Source: Viridothelium virens
Taxonomy: Eukaryota > Ascomycota > Dothideomycetes > Trypetheliales > Trypetheliaceae
Length of the DNA: 64,000 bases
Assembly: GCA_010094025.1 (NCBI GenBank)
Contig: ML991819.1
Coordinates: forward strand, 171,763 to 235,762
Direction of reading: 5' to 3'
The notes beneath the pieces were generated by a model. The model was not told the origin of the DNA. It did not search any database and was given only the letters and a program-made list of their open reading frames with translations. Within the stretch, counting starts at the first letter, position 1. The number at the start of each line of letters is the position of its first letter. This document shows, piece after piece, positions 12,477 through 23,189 of the stretch. Position numbers and translations under genes: made by a program.

Positions 12477-12980
12477 CTAATCCTCTTCTTCTCCTCCCTC
12501 CTCACCCATCTCCTTTCCTTCGCCGTCTTCGCCCTCCTCCCCGTCTCGATATCCTCGCTTTAGTGCTCGCTCTTTCCACTTCTCAACCTCGGCCCACGTC
12601 TGCTGGCATTCCTCCTTCAGCTTGTCGCAACTCGAGCTCAGTTCTGCTATGGCCTGCTCCGTGAGTAGCTTCTCCAGCGTCCATTTCTCAATGTTTTGTG
12701 ACTCGTTCTCCTTCAGCTGGGTGATGAATTGGACGGCACGTTGCAGGATGGAACCCTTGTTCTTTTCGCAGCCCGGCACGATCTTGGCGAGCTCGTTGAT
12801 GCCTTCGTTGATGGTTTCGCGTCGGCGACGTTCCACTTGCGAGTGTGAGTCTTTTTGTGCGCGCACGGAGGGAGGGTCGAGAGGGGCAGGAGGGGGAGAG
12901 GAGAAAGAATAGGTGGATGGTAGTGCCTCTGGAGGCTGGGAGAAGAAAGGAGACTTGGAATTTTGATTGCTGGAAGACAT
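12477..12980 (-). CDS. Possible short Cbf1 isoform from an intronic start
   Basis: Inside the Cbf1 intron an ATG at 12980 opens a frame that runs without a stop through the acceptor site into exon 2, giving 167 residues. Its last intronic codons read QKDSHSQ and are followed by VERRRR, so the DNA-contacting His sits at exactly the same distance from VERRRR as in the spliced form (RDNHKE). The intronic part is Ser/Pro-rich (SSSNQNSKSPFFSQPPEALP). Either this is an alternative first exon used from an internal promoter, or it is a chance resemblance. Only the sequence is seen; transcription is not shown. Confidence 0.4.
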   Translation of the reverse strand: MSSSNQNSKSPFFSQPPEALPSTYSFSSPPPAPLDPPSVRAQKDSHSQVERRRRETINEGINELAKIVPGCEKNKGSILQRAVQFITQLKENESQNIEKWTLEKLLTEQAIAELSSSCDKLKEECQQTWAEVEKWKERALKRGYRDGEEGEDGEGKEMGEEGGEEED

Positions 12981-13769
12981 TGCATGCAAGGCTATTAGGA
13001 TAAGCGGAAAGGTGGTGGAAGGGCCTGCAGTTGTAGATGGTGACAACAGGTGGTATGTAAAGCAAGGTGCTGACTGGTTGGCGGTCTGTCTGGCTTTGTT
13101 GGAAAGCTCCGCGCGAACCTAATGTGCAGGAGATGGTGTGCAAATCTGGAAACAACATGAAGCATGTGGAAGAAACATTCACCTACCTTCCTTGTGATTG
13201 TCCCTCCGCACCTTGTGCCACTCCTCACTACCGACTGTGGGCTTCTGTATCCCAGCACCCGTTGGGCTCCCTTCTCCGCCAGAACTGGCTGCCGGGGCTT
13301 TCAGAAAACCTGCGTCAAACTCCGGTAAGCCATGTTGCTGATGTGTGTGATCGCCCAGATTGAAAGATGAGCTCAGCGGTCGGTCATTGTCGCTGCCGGA
13401 TGTCTGCGTCTGGAATGAGAGCTCCGTCGGTTGCGGGACGGTCATCTGTACGTGCAAGGCTGCCGAGGCGGTGTCAGCTGCGGAGCCAGCGCCAGTACTG
13501 CCATTTTGGTGAATGGAGTGGTTGAATGTGCCGGTGCTATCGTTGTGCTGCGACAGTGCATTGACAAAGTCTTGATCGTCGTTGTAAGCTTCGTTCATGC
13601 TGTCGTGGGCTTTCCTCGCAATATCATGTGGTGCAGCACGGGGGGCGTCGTGATCGAGCGAGTCGCGTTTACGTTTGTGAGGCTGTGAAGCAGACGCCTC
13701 GAGCTTGGGTTCAGGATCGGCATATGTGTTGTCTTCAACCATAGTCAATTCAAATGGCGAGCCAGGCAA
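12477..13769 (-). CDS. CBF1: bHLH transcription factor Cbf1
   Basis: Two exons, 13769-13187 and 12835-12477, with a 351-nt intron, unusually long for this window. Splicing (GAAG|GTAGGT, GCAAG|TGG) gives 313 residues and restores the Cbf1 junction: GSEEWHKVRRDNHKE joined to VERRRRETINEG. The basic region has the His-Glu-Arg pattern that reads CACGTG E-boxes. The helix-loop-helix follows (INELAKIVPGCEKNKGSI, LQRAVQFITQLKENE), then the Cbf1-specific ENIEKWTL-like helix (QNIEKWTLEKLLTEQAI) and a leucine-rich coiled coil. The N-terminal ~170 residues are low complexity with a basic PHKRKRDS motif, and the C-terminus is a Glu/Gly tail. Cbf1 proteins regulate sulphur amino-acid genes and, in yeast, bind centromere element CDEI. 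The intron's 3' part is itself open in frame with exon 2 (see next entry). Met10 (MVEDNTY) is an alternative start. Confidence 0.9.
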
Positions 13770-14700
13770 TGTGAATTGCTGCCTGGTACTCGCTTATCGA
13801 ATCCTCGACACAGATCGGCTCTGTGAAACGCTTCCGCTCCGGCAACAACCCGACCGTGGCTATTGCAACTCTCTGCGACTTCGACGCGGATGGCCGGGCG
13901 ATATTATAGTCACGGAACCACCGGTCTCCTATGGCGGTGGCGATGGCGTCGGCGCGCTTGACCGTTCCGAAGCAAACAGCGGTGATGTGAAGGGAAGAGC
14001 AGGCGGAGTCGACTTTGTTGTCGTAACCCAGCCAACTGCTCGATAGATGCGCGACCTGGGGGAGCTGGGAGCAAACATTAGCATTCCGTCATGCCAAGAT
14101 CATGATGCGATGAATGCATCGAGACGCGAGGACAGGACGGTCGCGTCTCGGGCGATGAGCAGCATTCTGAGAGAAGGCTACGACTGCACGACAAGCAGGC
14201 GTCGAGGCGAGGCCGAGCCGCTGAGGCCGGAGCGGGGCAGGCCAAGGATGGCGTGGGGAGGAGGCAGAGTGGAAGAAAAGAAACTGGAGGCATTACCCTG
14301 AATTCTGATCCCGTGATGAGAGCAGTCGAGATTCGTCGAGGTTCGCGTTGCGGTGTCACCTGATATGCCGACTTAGAGAAGCGTGACTGAAGGGGTGGAA
14401 ACGTGAGGATCGCGGCGACCAAGAGGGAAAGCACGGATGAGGCAAATAACAACAACAAAACCAGCAACGGCAACCACGAAATGGCACTGCCGAGGCTGGT
14501 CGCGGAACACAGGGATACTGGACTTGTATGTAGCCAAACCCACAATTCTACCATGCACAATCCGCGCATCCACAACGGAGCAGCGATAGCGGATTTATCA
14601 CTGGGACCTCAGACTCGAGAGCAGCCCTTGGCCGCTTTGGGCAGTGTTCATGTGACCGAGGGGTGCACGTGCGCCCGATGGTGGGCAGGCACGGCAGGAT

Positions 14701-14744
14701 GGGAAATCGTCAGAAATCGTGGGAAATCATGGGTAATCATGGGG
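14701..14744. repeat. Tandem 10-bp repeat, four degenerate copies
   Basis: Units read GGGAAATCGT, CAGAAATCGT, GGGAAATCAT and GGGTAATCAT, then GGGG. Each unit differs from its neighbour by one or two bases. It lies about 930 bp upstream of the Cbf1 start codon. Confidence 0.85.
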
Positions 14745-14969
14745 TGGGTGGCATTCTACTCCACCACCCACTCAGATAGCGTCTATCCGGAATCACCTGT
14801 ACAACTCCCATCTGCCAGGTCTCACTGCTGTCGAACCAATGCCCTCGGCCTGGACCTCTCTTCCTGGTACATTTGGGCTCACTCGCATCCCCTTCCGATG
14901 CAACTGCGTCCCCTAACGTCGCCACTACTGATGCTTCACTCAGGTCACCCCGGATCAAAGCCTCTACCT

Positions 14970-14985
14970 ACCTAGGTACCTAGGT
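14970..14985. repeat. 16-nt perfect palindrome of the ACCTAGGT type
   Basis: ACCTAGGTACCTAGGT reads the same on both strands and consists of two abutting ACCTAGGT octamers. Related palindromes occur at 22431-22442 and, imperfectly, near 59036-59051. Confidence 0.85.
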
Positions 14986-16376
14986 GTGCTCTTTCCGCCA
15001 GCTCGTGGTATCCATCCATTGCGCGCTGTGCCCGAAGCCGACTTCCACCCTGGACTCGCAGTAAGCTCGCGACTGACGCAATACATGCGTCTTTTCCTCT
15101 GCTTCGTTCCCGAGTCTTTTTATTCCCCGGTCATACACATGGGAGGATCGTCTGACTTGTCACTTGTACGACTCCCAAAGGGCAAGCTGGAAAGCTGACT
15201 CAGATCGTGGTCTTGTTGTGCCAGAGCTGCTCTGTGTAGCACTTAGGCGGCACGTATTCCGTACACCGAATTCAATTTTCCTTGGCAACAAAACACTAGC
15301 ACCATGCAAAATCTTATTTGTCCCCGTGAATGAGCAATATTCCATCTAGTACTACTTCGTACGGCTCTGATCAAACCCTCGGTGCTTCTGAAAGGTAAGC
15401 AACGCCTTGCCAGTGGAGCTCCCAAGAACATGGGGATGTAAAAGCTTTGCATGATAGTCACTCGGTCACCTACCCTTCTATGAAACCTTCTTGCTATTCT
15501 TTTTTCTTGTCTCTCGAACTACCTTCTCCATTCTCCTCTTCCCTTTCATACATGCTGACCTGTACCTCGAAAGGAGGGCTCCCAATGCTATCGGCAGTAA
15601 CCGCTTCCCGAACCCAAATGACCCCCATAATCAAGTTGAGGAGAGGATTTGAACTGCGAGAAAGTGGTAGGTAGCCAAGATCTTCTACCCTGGGATCCGG
15701 CTTAGCAGAATTCCTACTTCTGCTGGATATTTAATATTTCCCTGAGGCAGGGCTGCCTAGAAATAGACGTGGAGATTTTGCCATTTTGTCGTGGAAAGAC
15801 AGGTTGTCCTATCCATTCGGACAATAACAGCGCCATCATCTTGCATGTATTTCCTACCAGGTTCCAGGCATATGCTCGACACAGTCTTGCTGAGTAGGAA
15901 TGGCGGTGCAAGTTGGCGGCCTTACGTTCAAACGCGTCCTAAACCTTATTGGGAGAGTGAAGGTGCTATGACGTGCTCTTGGATAGCAGATATCCCCAGA
16001 CCTATGCGTTGCGAAAAGCTCTCTCACCGCATAATGATGTTCGTCCTGGCTGTAATCGCTGTAGCACATTTGCTAGATTTTCACTGTCTTGATCGTCATG
16101 TGAAGGAATCCAGCAGTTTTTCGTGGAACATGCTGAAATGTTAGGGTACTCTGGCAATGGCTTCTGAGTCATGCGATCTGCTCGTCTTGCGCTGCAAATA
16201 CGTGGCGATTGAGCTCATTGATGCTCTTCAGGCTTCTAACAAGACTGGGGAAGCGACACTCACCATCGGCCATCGCATTTCCATTAAACAGCGTCAACAC
16301 GGACAACTCTTTGCAAGAAGGTTCTGTTCCCACCGTAGTCACTGTTATGATCTTTAATTGATGCTCCTATAATCAG

Positions 16377-17899
16377 TCACTCAGCCAAATAATCCGTCAT
16401 CTCCAGCCCTATACTCCTTGCCAAACTATTCACAACATCCCACCCAACCCCTACCCTCCACTTTGTATTTGAATCCATCATGTCCGCCCCTGCTGGACCA
16501 GCCTTTGAGAGCAGCCGTAAGGATGCTAATGTTGAAATTTGCGTATATATATCTGCATGCTGGGGTACTGCATGCGGGACGACAGCATGGAGAATCGCAA
16601 GAAGTCGATCGAGCGAGAAGGCAGATGGATGGAGTAAATTCCGGGGTATTTTTCGATTCTTGGGAGCTCTTCCCGGAGTTCCGCCACCGCCTCTTCGTCG
16701 ACGCTTCTTTTCCATGCTTTTCATAAAGAATATTTGGTCCTGTCGGGTCGGATTGTAGGACGCAAGGTACGCCGCGCAGAGGATATATTTAGAGAAGTAT
16801 GGGAGGTCGAGTGTCACTGGAAAATTGAAATCCCATTCTCAGCACTAACTTCTGCACAAACTTGATTGGAGCAATTTTACCCTTTTTCGGTCGCTTAATG
16901 ATTTGTTGCGCGTCCTTCTCCTGAGGCACGATGCCGTCCACGAGGACATCCTCTTTTTGGAATAAGCCTCTCATCCTGACCATCAATCTGCTGAAGTCTC
17001 TTGTCCCGTATTCACCTTTCCTGATCGGTGCAACAAATTCTTCCCATAGCATCCTCGCAACTTCTCGAAATCGTACCAGGTCTCGCGCAGCGCCTTTCGC
17101 CAACGAGTCCCAAGTCGCAACAAGAAAGCGGGGCCACAGCCATTTCCGATCTTCTTCGTGTTCTTCTGCCGTATACTCCTCGTTGAGGTTCAGGAAGATG
17201 GGCGGAGGGTTGAGAGAAAGGATATGAATGGCTTGCGACCGTGCATAAGCGGGGAAGTGGATATGTGGAACACCTGGTCGATGCAAGAGGCGTGGGGAAG
17301 GGATCGATACGAGAAAGACAGTTGTGAGGTTAGATATCTGTATTCATCTATCAGCACGTAGAATGAGGGATCCAAACCCAGCATGCGTACTATTTCTCCA
17401 AACCGCGCCAGCGCTGGAAAAAGCGTTATTGGTGCATCACGTTGGCGATCGATACCATCGAGGACCAAGAAGAACTTCCCATGGCCTTCCAGTAAACGCT
17501 GGAGTTGCGCTGCAAGGGCACTGAGATTTTCGCATCGGCTATATGCCGACGCGTCAGTCTCGCTCTCTGGTAAAGCTGCCACTGATGCCACACATGCAGC
17601 AAGCGTTCGTTCTAGCAGGTGTCTGCCGGTGACACATTCTCTTGAGGAAACGATTGCATGAGGAAATTTTGAAAGATGCAGGTATTGCTTGATGAGCGAA
17701 GTCTTGCCCGTAGCCTCAAGACCGTGAAGGACAACGGTAGATGGGCTTGGTAGTGTAGGCTAGATTCACAGTTAGCACGCAGTATGAATATGGTAAGACT
17801 TATACGGACAGACAGCAGTGCCGAGAGATGGCGAATTTGCAGCTCTCGACAAGGAAAATCCCGGTTGAGGATTTGCATAAGCTCGGTTGGTAACATCAT
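16377..17899 (-). CDS. ORC5: Origin recognition complex subunit 5
   Basis: Four exons: 17899-17810, 17759-17391, 17337-16881 and 16816-16377, giving 451 residues. Introns are 50, 53 and 64 nt. The first donor is the weak GTCCGT, chosen because it keeps the ORC5 reading LSALLS|PTLPSPSTVVLHG. The last donor (GTAAAA) is the only phase-1 site that reaches the conserved DLPYFSKYILCAAYLASYNP block in frame. Walker A is GLEATGKTS (residues 43-51) and Walker B is FLVLDGID. PGVPHIHFPAY and the C-terminal winged-helix region (GVGWDVVNSLARSIG) are typical of ORC5. A Lys/Arg run (MEKKRRRRGGG) precedes the C-terminal domain. ORC5 is an AAA+-type subunit of the six-protein complex that marks replication origins in the nucleus. 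Length is near the fungal norm. Confidence 0.92.
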
Positions 17900-18376
17900 G
17901 CTATTCTAATTGTCGAACAGCTATCCGCCAAAGCTACTTGGAGAGGTGGACAAAGCGAGGGACGCGAGCTCCCCGAAAGTGTTTGGCGCGCGATCACATG
18001 ATTTCGCGTCACCCCATCGTACCGCTAAGGAGGTAGAATATCAAAGATCCCTCCTAGTTCAGCTTGTGGTCTAGCATATCTCTTTCAAGCCAGCCTTTGT
18101 CAGAGCTCTATTCACTGACCCCAGGAATAGCCTCAAGAAACACTCCATTGCCCTGGGATCATGAGTGCGATGCGATGGGAGTGGATGCGTTGCGACTGAG
18201 ATCGGTGTAATCAAGCTTGAGCATACCCTTGACGGGAAAGAATCATTGCATTTCATTCTGCAAGAGTATTTCAATAAAGTAATTTCTGTATAGTTTCAAT
18301 TACATCAACCACAACTTTTCTCAGTTTTCCGAGGCACGATATCAGCCGGTTCTTCCATCTCAAGCCTCGAACATTG
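17900..18376. other. Intergenic region upstream of ORC5
   Basis: 477 nt between the ORC5 start and the stop of the cation ATPase gene. It presumably holds the ORC5 promoter and the 3' UTR of the ATPase. Nothing else is recognised. Confidence 0.5.
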
Positions 18377-21300
18377 TCACCAAGCAATCTTTGCGAGAAA
18401 TTCCTGAGGCCACTTCCTCACTGCGGCCTTGCGAGCCTCGTCAAGTAACAATAGTCCCATTCCAAATGCTACAGGCAAGAAAAAGTTCTCGACTGGAATA
18501 TTTGAGCTACCGAGCACCGTCTGTAGCTTCGGGATGTAGAGGAAGAGGAACGCAACGCCCAATGCAAAGAGGATGGCTGGGAAGAGCTTGTAATTCTGCG
18601 TCTCGGGTCGGAAGAGTGGCGGATGCTGAAGGAGAGATAACCGTCTCGTGCGGATAGCAAGTAAATTAAAAATTTGCCTTGTGAACTGGTTAGCTGAGCT
18701 GTAATGAGCATCTCGGTCATTTCTGCCCTTACATGATGACGAGGTTGATGAAGTAGATACTCGACGACTCATCAAGAACCTTAGTAAAATATGCTTGGCT
18801 CATACCGTTCGGTACTCTTCCAAAGCCTAACACCAATTGCTTCAAGAGGATTCCTTTACGTTCGGCATGCCAATAGCTGACTGCGAAGGAACAGAGTGCC
18901 ATAACCGTACCCAGAAAACCATAGGCTTGGAGAAAGAGCTTTCCATTGACCAAACGATCCTTCTTCATATTCCTTGGTTTGCGCGCGAGCACATCGCGTT
19001 CAGGCCTTTCATATGCGATTACAGTAGCCGCCGCACAATCCGTGAAGCAGCAAATGATGATCATCAGGAAACTCGAGAGGATCTGAGGCATTCCGAAGAG
19101 GACGTTGGTGAAGATTGGCCAGAATTCTGAAAATGTTCCTGCAGCTGCCAAAGTCAGCAGGGTAGGCTGTAAATGAGCTTCTCGAAACTTACGCATGAGG
19201 TAACAAATGGTCTTCTTGAGATTGTCAAAAACCACGCGACCGTACTTGATAGCTTCAATAATTGCAGAAAACGAGTCGAGAAGCACCATATCCGCAGCTT
19301 CCATTGCAACTTCGGAACCAGAGCCCATGGCAATCCCAATGTCGGCGGCCTTGAGTGAGGGGGCGTCGTTGACACCATCTCCTGTCACTAATAACAATGT
19401 GTAAGTAGAACAAATAGCAGCATTTCCTAATACTTCGTCTATCGTTCTCAACAAGGAAATTGAAAGCAAAGACTTACTACCCACAACTTTTCCCCGAGCC
19501 TGAAACTCCTTCACTATACGCAATTTTTGCTCTGGCGTAGTGCGCGCAAAAACGATCTCCTGATAGTTGCAGAGCGAGTCCCACTCCTGGCCTCCAAGTT
19601 GGTTGATTTCTACACCGCTAAGAGCTATTCCGCGGGAACCTAAAACCTGTACACCTTTCTCTGCCGCTGAAACCGGTGGCTCAGATGATCTGTCGTCGCT
19701 TGACAACGCCATGGCATCGTCAACGGCCTCAGGTTGAGTGATGATTCCACATTGTGCAGCAATTGCTAGAGCAGTGAGCTTGAAGTCACCGGTAACCATA
19801 AAGACTCGGATACCAGCGCCACGGAGGGTCTCAATTACCTGCGGAATCTCGTCGCGGGGCGGGTCAAGGATAGCGACGAGTCCAACAAATTCCAGTTCCT
19901 TGGAAGCTTCTTCCAAGGTGCGCTGTTCGTATTCAAGCGAAGCGGTTGAGAGTGAGCGCATCGTCACTGGAAGTTTCTTGCGAGCGAGGAGAATAACCCG
20001 CCTGCCTTGAGAAGACCACTGATTCTTAGTTTCCTCGACAAAATTGCGGTCATCCTGGGTTATAGGTCGCGTATACTTTCCGTTATCGGCCATTACGGCA
20101 TTGCATCGAGCAATGAGTATGTCCGGAGCTCCTTTGATTGTTAGAAGTAGGGGTGAAAGAGAATTTGGATCAGTGGAGCTTGTGTCTAGTCTGCTTAAGC
20201 CAACAGACTGTACGATCTGAACCATGAACTTGTTCTTGCTGTTGAACGCAATCTTGTAGATAGTCTTGAATTGCCTTCGGGTCTCCGACACAGGGACAAT
20301 GCTCTCGGCAAATCGAAGAATGGCTTGATCTGTAGCATCGCCATTGATCTTGCGGTTCTTCAGAGGCTGGTCCATAGTCGTAGCGTCGAATTCGCTGGCA
20401 TTGCAAAGTCCTCCCATGATACCAAGTTCTTCAGGGCCATCATTGCCTGCGCCCTCGGCTTTCGCCGCCTGCGCAGCCGTCATAATACAGCGGCCAACCA
20501 TACACTCTGTGACAGTCATCTGGTTCTGGTGAAAATTAGCTGTGGACTGCGGTAACTCTTCTGAACGTAAAGAGTCGTGTGACGGTGATGTCGGATAGGC
20601 GGCGGGTGAGCTTCCAAGGAATGCGACTCCTCTCATGGATCTTTGAACATCAAACCCGATGAGAGGATTGAGAAAGAATAGTGACAAAACTTGACTGACC
20701 TCGGTGAGAGTGCCGGTCTTGTCGGAGCATATGACGCTCACAGAACCCAGAGTCTCCACTGTCTGCAAGCTCTTGCAAAGGATCTTGTTCCGCTTCATAA
20801 TGCTCGCTGTAATGGTGAGACTTGAAGTGACTGCAATTGGAAGGCCCTCTGGGACGAAAGCGACGGCAATGGTAACGCAGTCCACAATCAACTGAGGCAC
20901 AGAAATCCACGTCGGATGAGATCTCCGTAACCAAGCCGCCCACACGATGAGGACAACAAATATCATGGAGAGCATCATACCAACCACGATCTTGACAAAG
21001 TGAAAGATCTCTCGCTGTAGAGATGTCTGGCCTTGCTTAGGGGGTGCTGTGAGTTTAGCAATACGACCAAAGACCGTGCGATCGCCTGTGGCTACGACAA
21101 GGCCCAATGTAGAGCCTACGACGCAGTGGGTACCTGCTAATCCAATACAGGCCGTTTCCAGGTAATTGTCATCAGTTGAGTCGACACAGCCGTGCAATGG
21201 TGCCGTCTCACCCGTGAGGATGGCGCGGTCAAAACGAGCATCCGTTGAGACTTCGATGAATCGTACGTCCGCCGGAAGCCTGTCGCCCATTTTGATGCAC

Positions 21301-22190
21301 AGAAGATCACCAGGAACAATGTCGGCTCCAGGAATATTCTGTCGTGCGCCGTCACGGAAGACAAGGCAATGATCAGGTAACATAGTTTTAATCGATGCCA
21401 TCACGCGGGAACTCGAGAAGTCTACGAAGCCAGAACCGTGATCAATCTTGTAGCGCATGTGGAAAGAGAAGAAGCACACACCTTGATAGAAAGAAAAGGC
21501 TGCCTGTGCGAAGAAGACGCAAATTAACACAATTGCTAGGGCAAGGTTGGATTGTTGTGGCGGTTGCTCAAGCGGTTTCCAGGCTACAAAGACCAGTATC
21601 GCGGCAATGAACAAAATGGGGCCGAACCCGCCAAACAGATAACCCAGTATCCTTTGGAAGCATCGAGATGAAGGCTGAGTAGGTCGATTGGGTCCGTGCT
21701 GTTTGAGCCTCTTTGCTACTTGCTCATTTGATAAACCTTGCGTCGGAGAGCTCGAAAGTCGTAATAGGATTTCTTGGACGGAAAGCTTGTGCCATACAAT
21801 GTCTGCAAAATCGATGTCCCCTTTCCTGCCCGTCTTGTCTCCTTCCGCATCCCGAATCTTGCTCTCTTCAACCCGAATAGACCTATGATATAGAGTGAGC
21901 GAGGAGCACTGGTTCTTTCGGAGATGCTCGTAGGCTTACAATGTCCTATAATGAGTTGGCAGGACCAATCCGGGATCAACAGTGTGATTCCTGGAAATGG
22001 TACGGATTGACATCGAAGAACTTCGTGAAGCACCTCGCGTCGTTTGGCCACGATGGGACCCTGCTCGCGACTCTACGTCGTTGACATACTGAATGCGTGT
22101 GCGACCCCTCAACGACTCTTGCACGTCCTTCTTATCATCCATACCACAATTGAGCGGATTGCGTGAGTTGAAGAGCGATGGCTCAATCAA
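18377..22190 (-). CDS. P-type ATPase, type IIC (Na,K-ATPase alpha-like) cation pump
   Basis: Six exons: 22190-21940, 21882-20700, 20525-19478, 19387-19193, 19144-18733 and 18677-18377, giving 1129 residues. The chosen splice sites restore conserved blocks: VVGMTGDGVNDAP (90-nt intron removed), ICYLMPAGTFSEFWP and FINLVIMQIFNLLAIRTRR. The N-terminus (~85 residues) is Ser/Arg-rich. The actuator motif is LTGETAP, M4 has VPEGLP, the phosphorylation site is Asp471 in SDKTGTLTE, and the hinge is TGDGVNDAPS. GDATDQAILRFAES and NSKNKFM in the nucleotide-binding domain, and the C-terminal AYE-PRN-D-LVN block, point to the Na,K/H,K group rather than SERCA or ENA pumps. It should move alkali cations across the plasma membrane or an internal membrane. 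In M6 the second Asp of the animal DLGTD motif is kept but the first is Cys. The 174-nt second intron is free of in-frame stops. Met17 is an alternative start. Confidence 0.88.
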
Positions 22191-23189
22191 ATAGAAATGG
22201 GAACGAGCCCAGCAAAGTGGTTACTGGACGATGAAAATGAAATGATGAAATGGAACTGAAGACAACTGAAGACAACTGGAAATGACCTGGTGAACCAAAG
22301 TCGAGGCACTAAACACGATGTGCGGGTTCGGATGGTGGAAGCTGGGTGGGTTGCACTTGCCCAAGCGATTGCAGCGGATGAAAATTTTGGTACCTTCCAT
22401 ACCGTACATGTACCTACCTACCTAAGATAGGTACCTAGGTACCCAGTGCATCTGGTTTGCTGCTCAACTCTTTTCTAACACGTGAAGAAAGATTTGCGTG
22501 ATTGACTTGCACAATTTTTCGACTTGTTTACGGTGATGGGCTACCGAGGGAAAGAGATAACAACAGGACCATCTCGAATGGACGATTGACGCACTCCTAT
22601 TGGCCTACGTAGATCATGACCCTGAAATAGGAGTTGCACTGTTTCTGATGCAGTTACCAATAGCTAGCTTGACTACCCAAGAGGTCACTCATAGAGATAC
22701 GCAGTAGGTAGAGGGGAGTAACCTCTGACGGAGTGCCAGTATGGTGGAGATGTCGAGATGCAAATGTGAGACATAAGTAGATTCCGATAGTCTCGATCTT
22801 GATAGCTCACTTATGAGTGTCCTGTTAATTAGCCCGCTCGTCTTTAGCGCAATAGGCGTGAACATGAAAGTGGGATCTCCTGTGGGGCTAGCTAATGGTA
22901 CTACCTTCGCTGTCAATTTCGTAATGTCAGCGGATTGAGTGCCGACACAAAGCGTGTGTAAAAAGTAGATCCATCAGACACCACAAAGCATACTTCGACT
23001 ACCTACGCGAGCCATTAATTGGCAGCTCGCGCGCTTTGAGGAGACCCCATCATTCATGAACGTTGTGACTTTCTGCTTATCTCATTATCCATTTGTTACC
23101 CTCTTCGAAGCCAGATGCTGGAAAACACACACTTCGTGCGCAGCTGATCACGGGGTATTAATCGGATATCGTTTACCGGTTCGCTCAGT
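22191..23189. other. Intergenic region upstream of the cation ATPase
   Basis: About 1 kb between the ATPase start and the lamB-like stop. It contains a tandem pair of ACTGAAGACA near 22255-22276 and the ACCTAGGT-type palindrome listed separately. No gene is recognised. Confidence 0.5.
22431..22442. repeat. Palindrome GTACCTAGGTAC with flanking TACC repeats
   Basis: A perfect 12-nt palindrome preceded by TACCTACCTACC at 22411-22422. It lies about 240 bp upstream of the cation ATPase start and resembles the palindrome at 14970-14985. Confidence 0.8.

Larger units (their letters stand above)
13770..16376. other. Long intergenic region upstream of Cbf1
   Basis: 2.6 kb between the Cbf1 start and the ORC5 stop. 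It contains a four-fold 10-bp tandem repeat and a perfect 16-nt palindrome, listed separately. Open frames up to 190 codons (14403-14975, plus) show no recognisable domain, and I do not call them genes. The region probably carries the Cbf1 promoter and long 5' UTR. Confidence 0.5.

Noticed and set aside
12688-13182. Minus-strand open frames overlapping the Cbf1 intron and exon 2 in other frames (up to 164 codons)
   Set aside because: They overlap the bHLH coding frame out of register and have no motif; shadows of Cbf1.
14403-14975. 190-codon plus-strand open frame
   Set aside because: No domain; Asn/His/Thr-rich without codon bias, and it crosses the tandem 10-bp repeat.
15640-15700. Minus-strand tRNA B-box-like sequence (AGTTCAAATCC)
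   Set aside because: The flanking bases do not pair into a T-arm and no A-box or acceptor stem fits.
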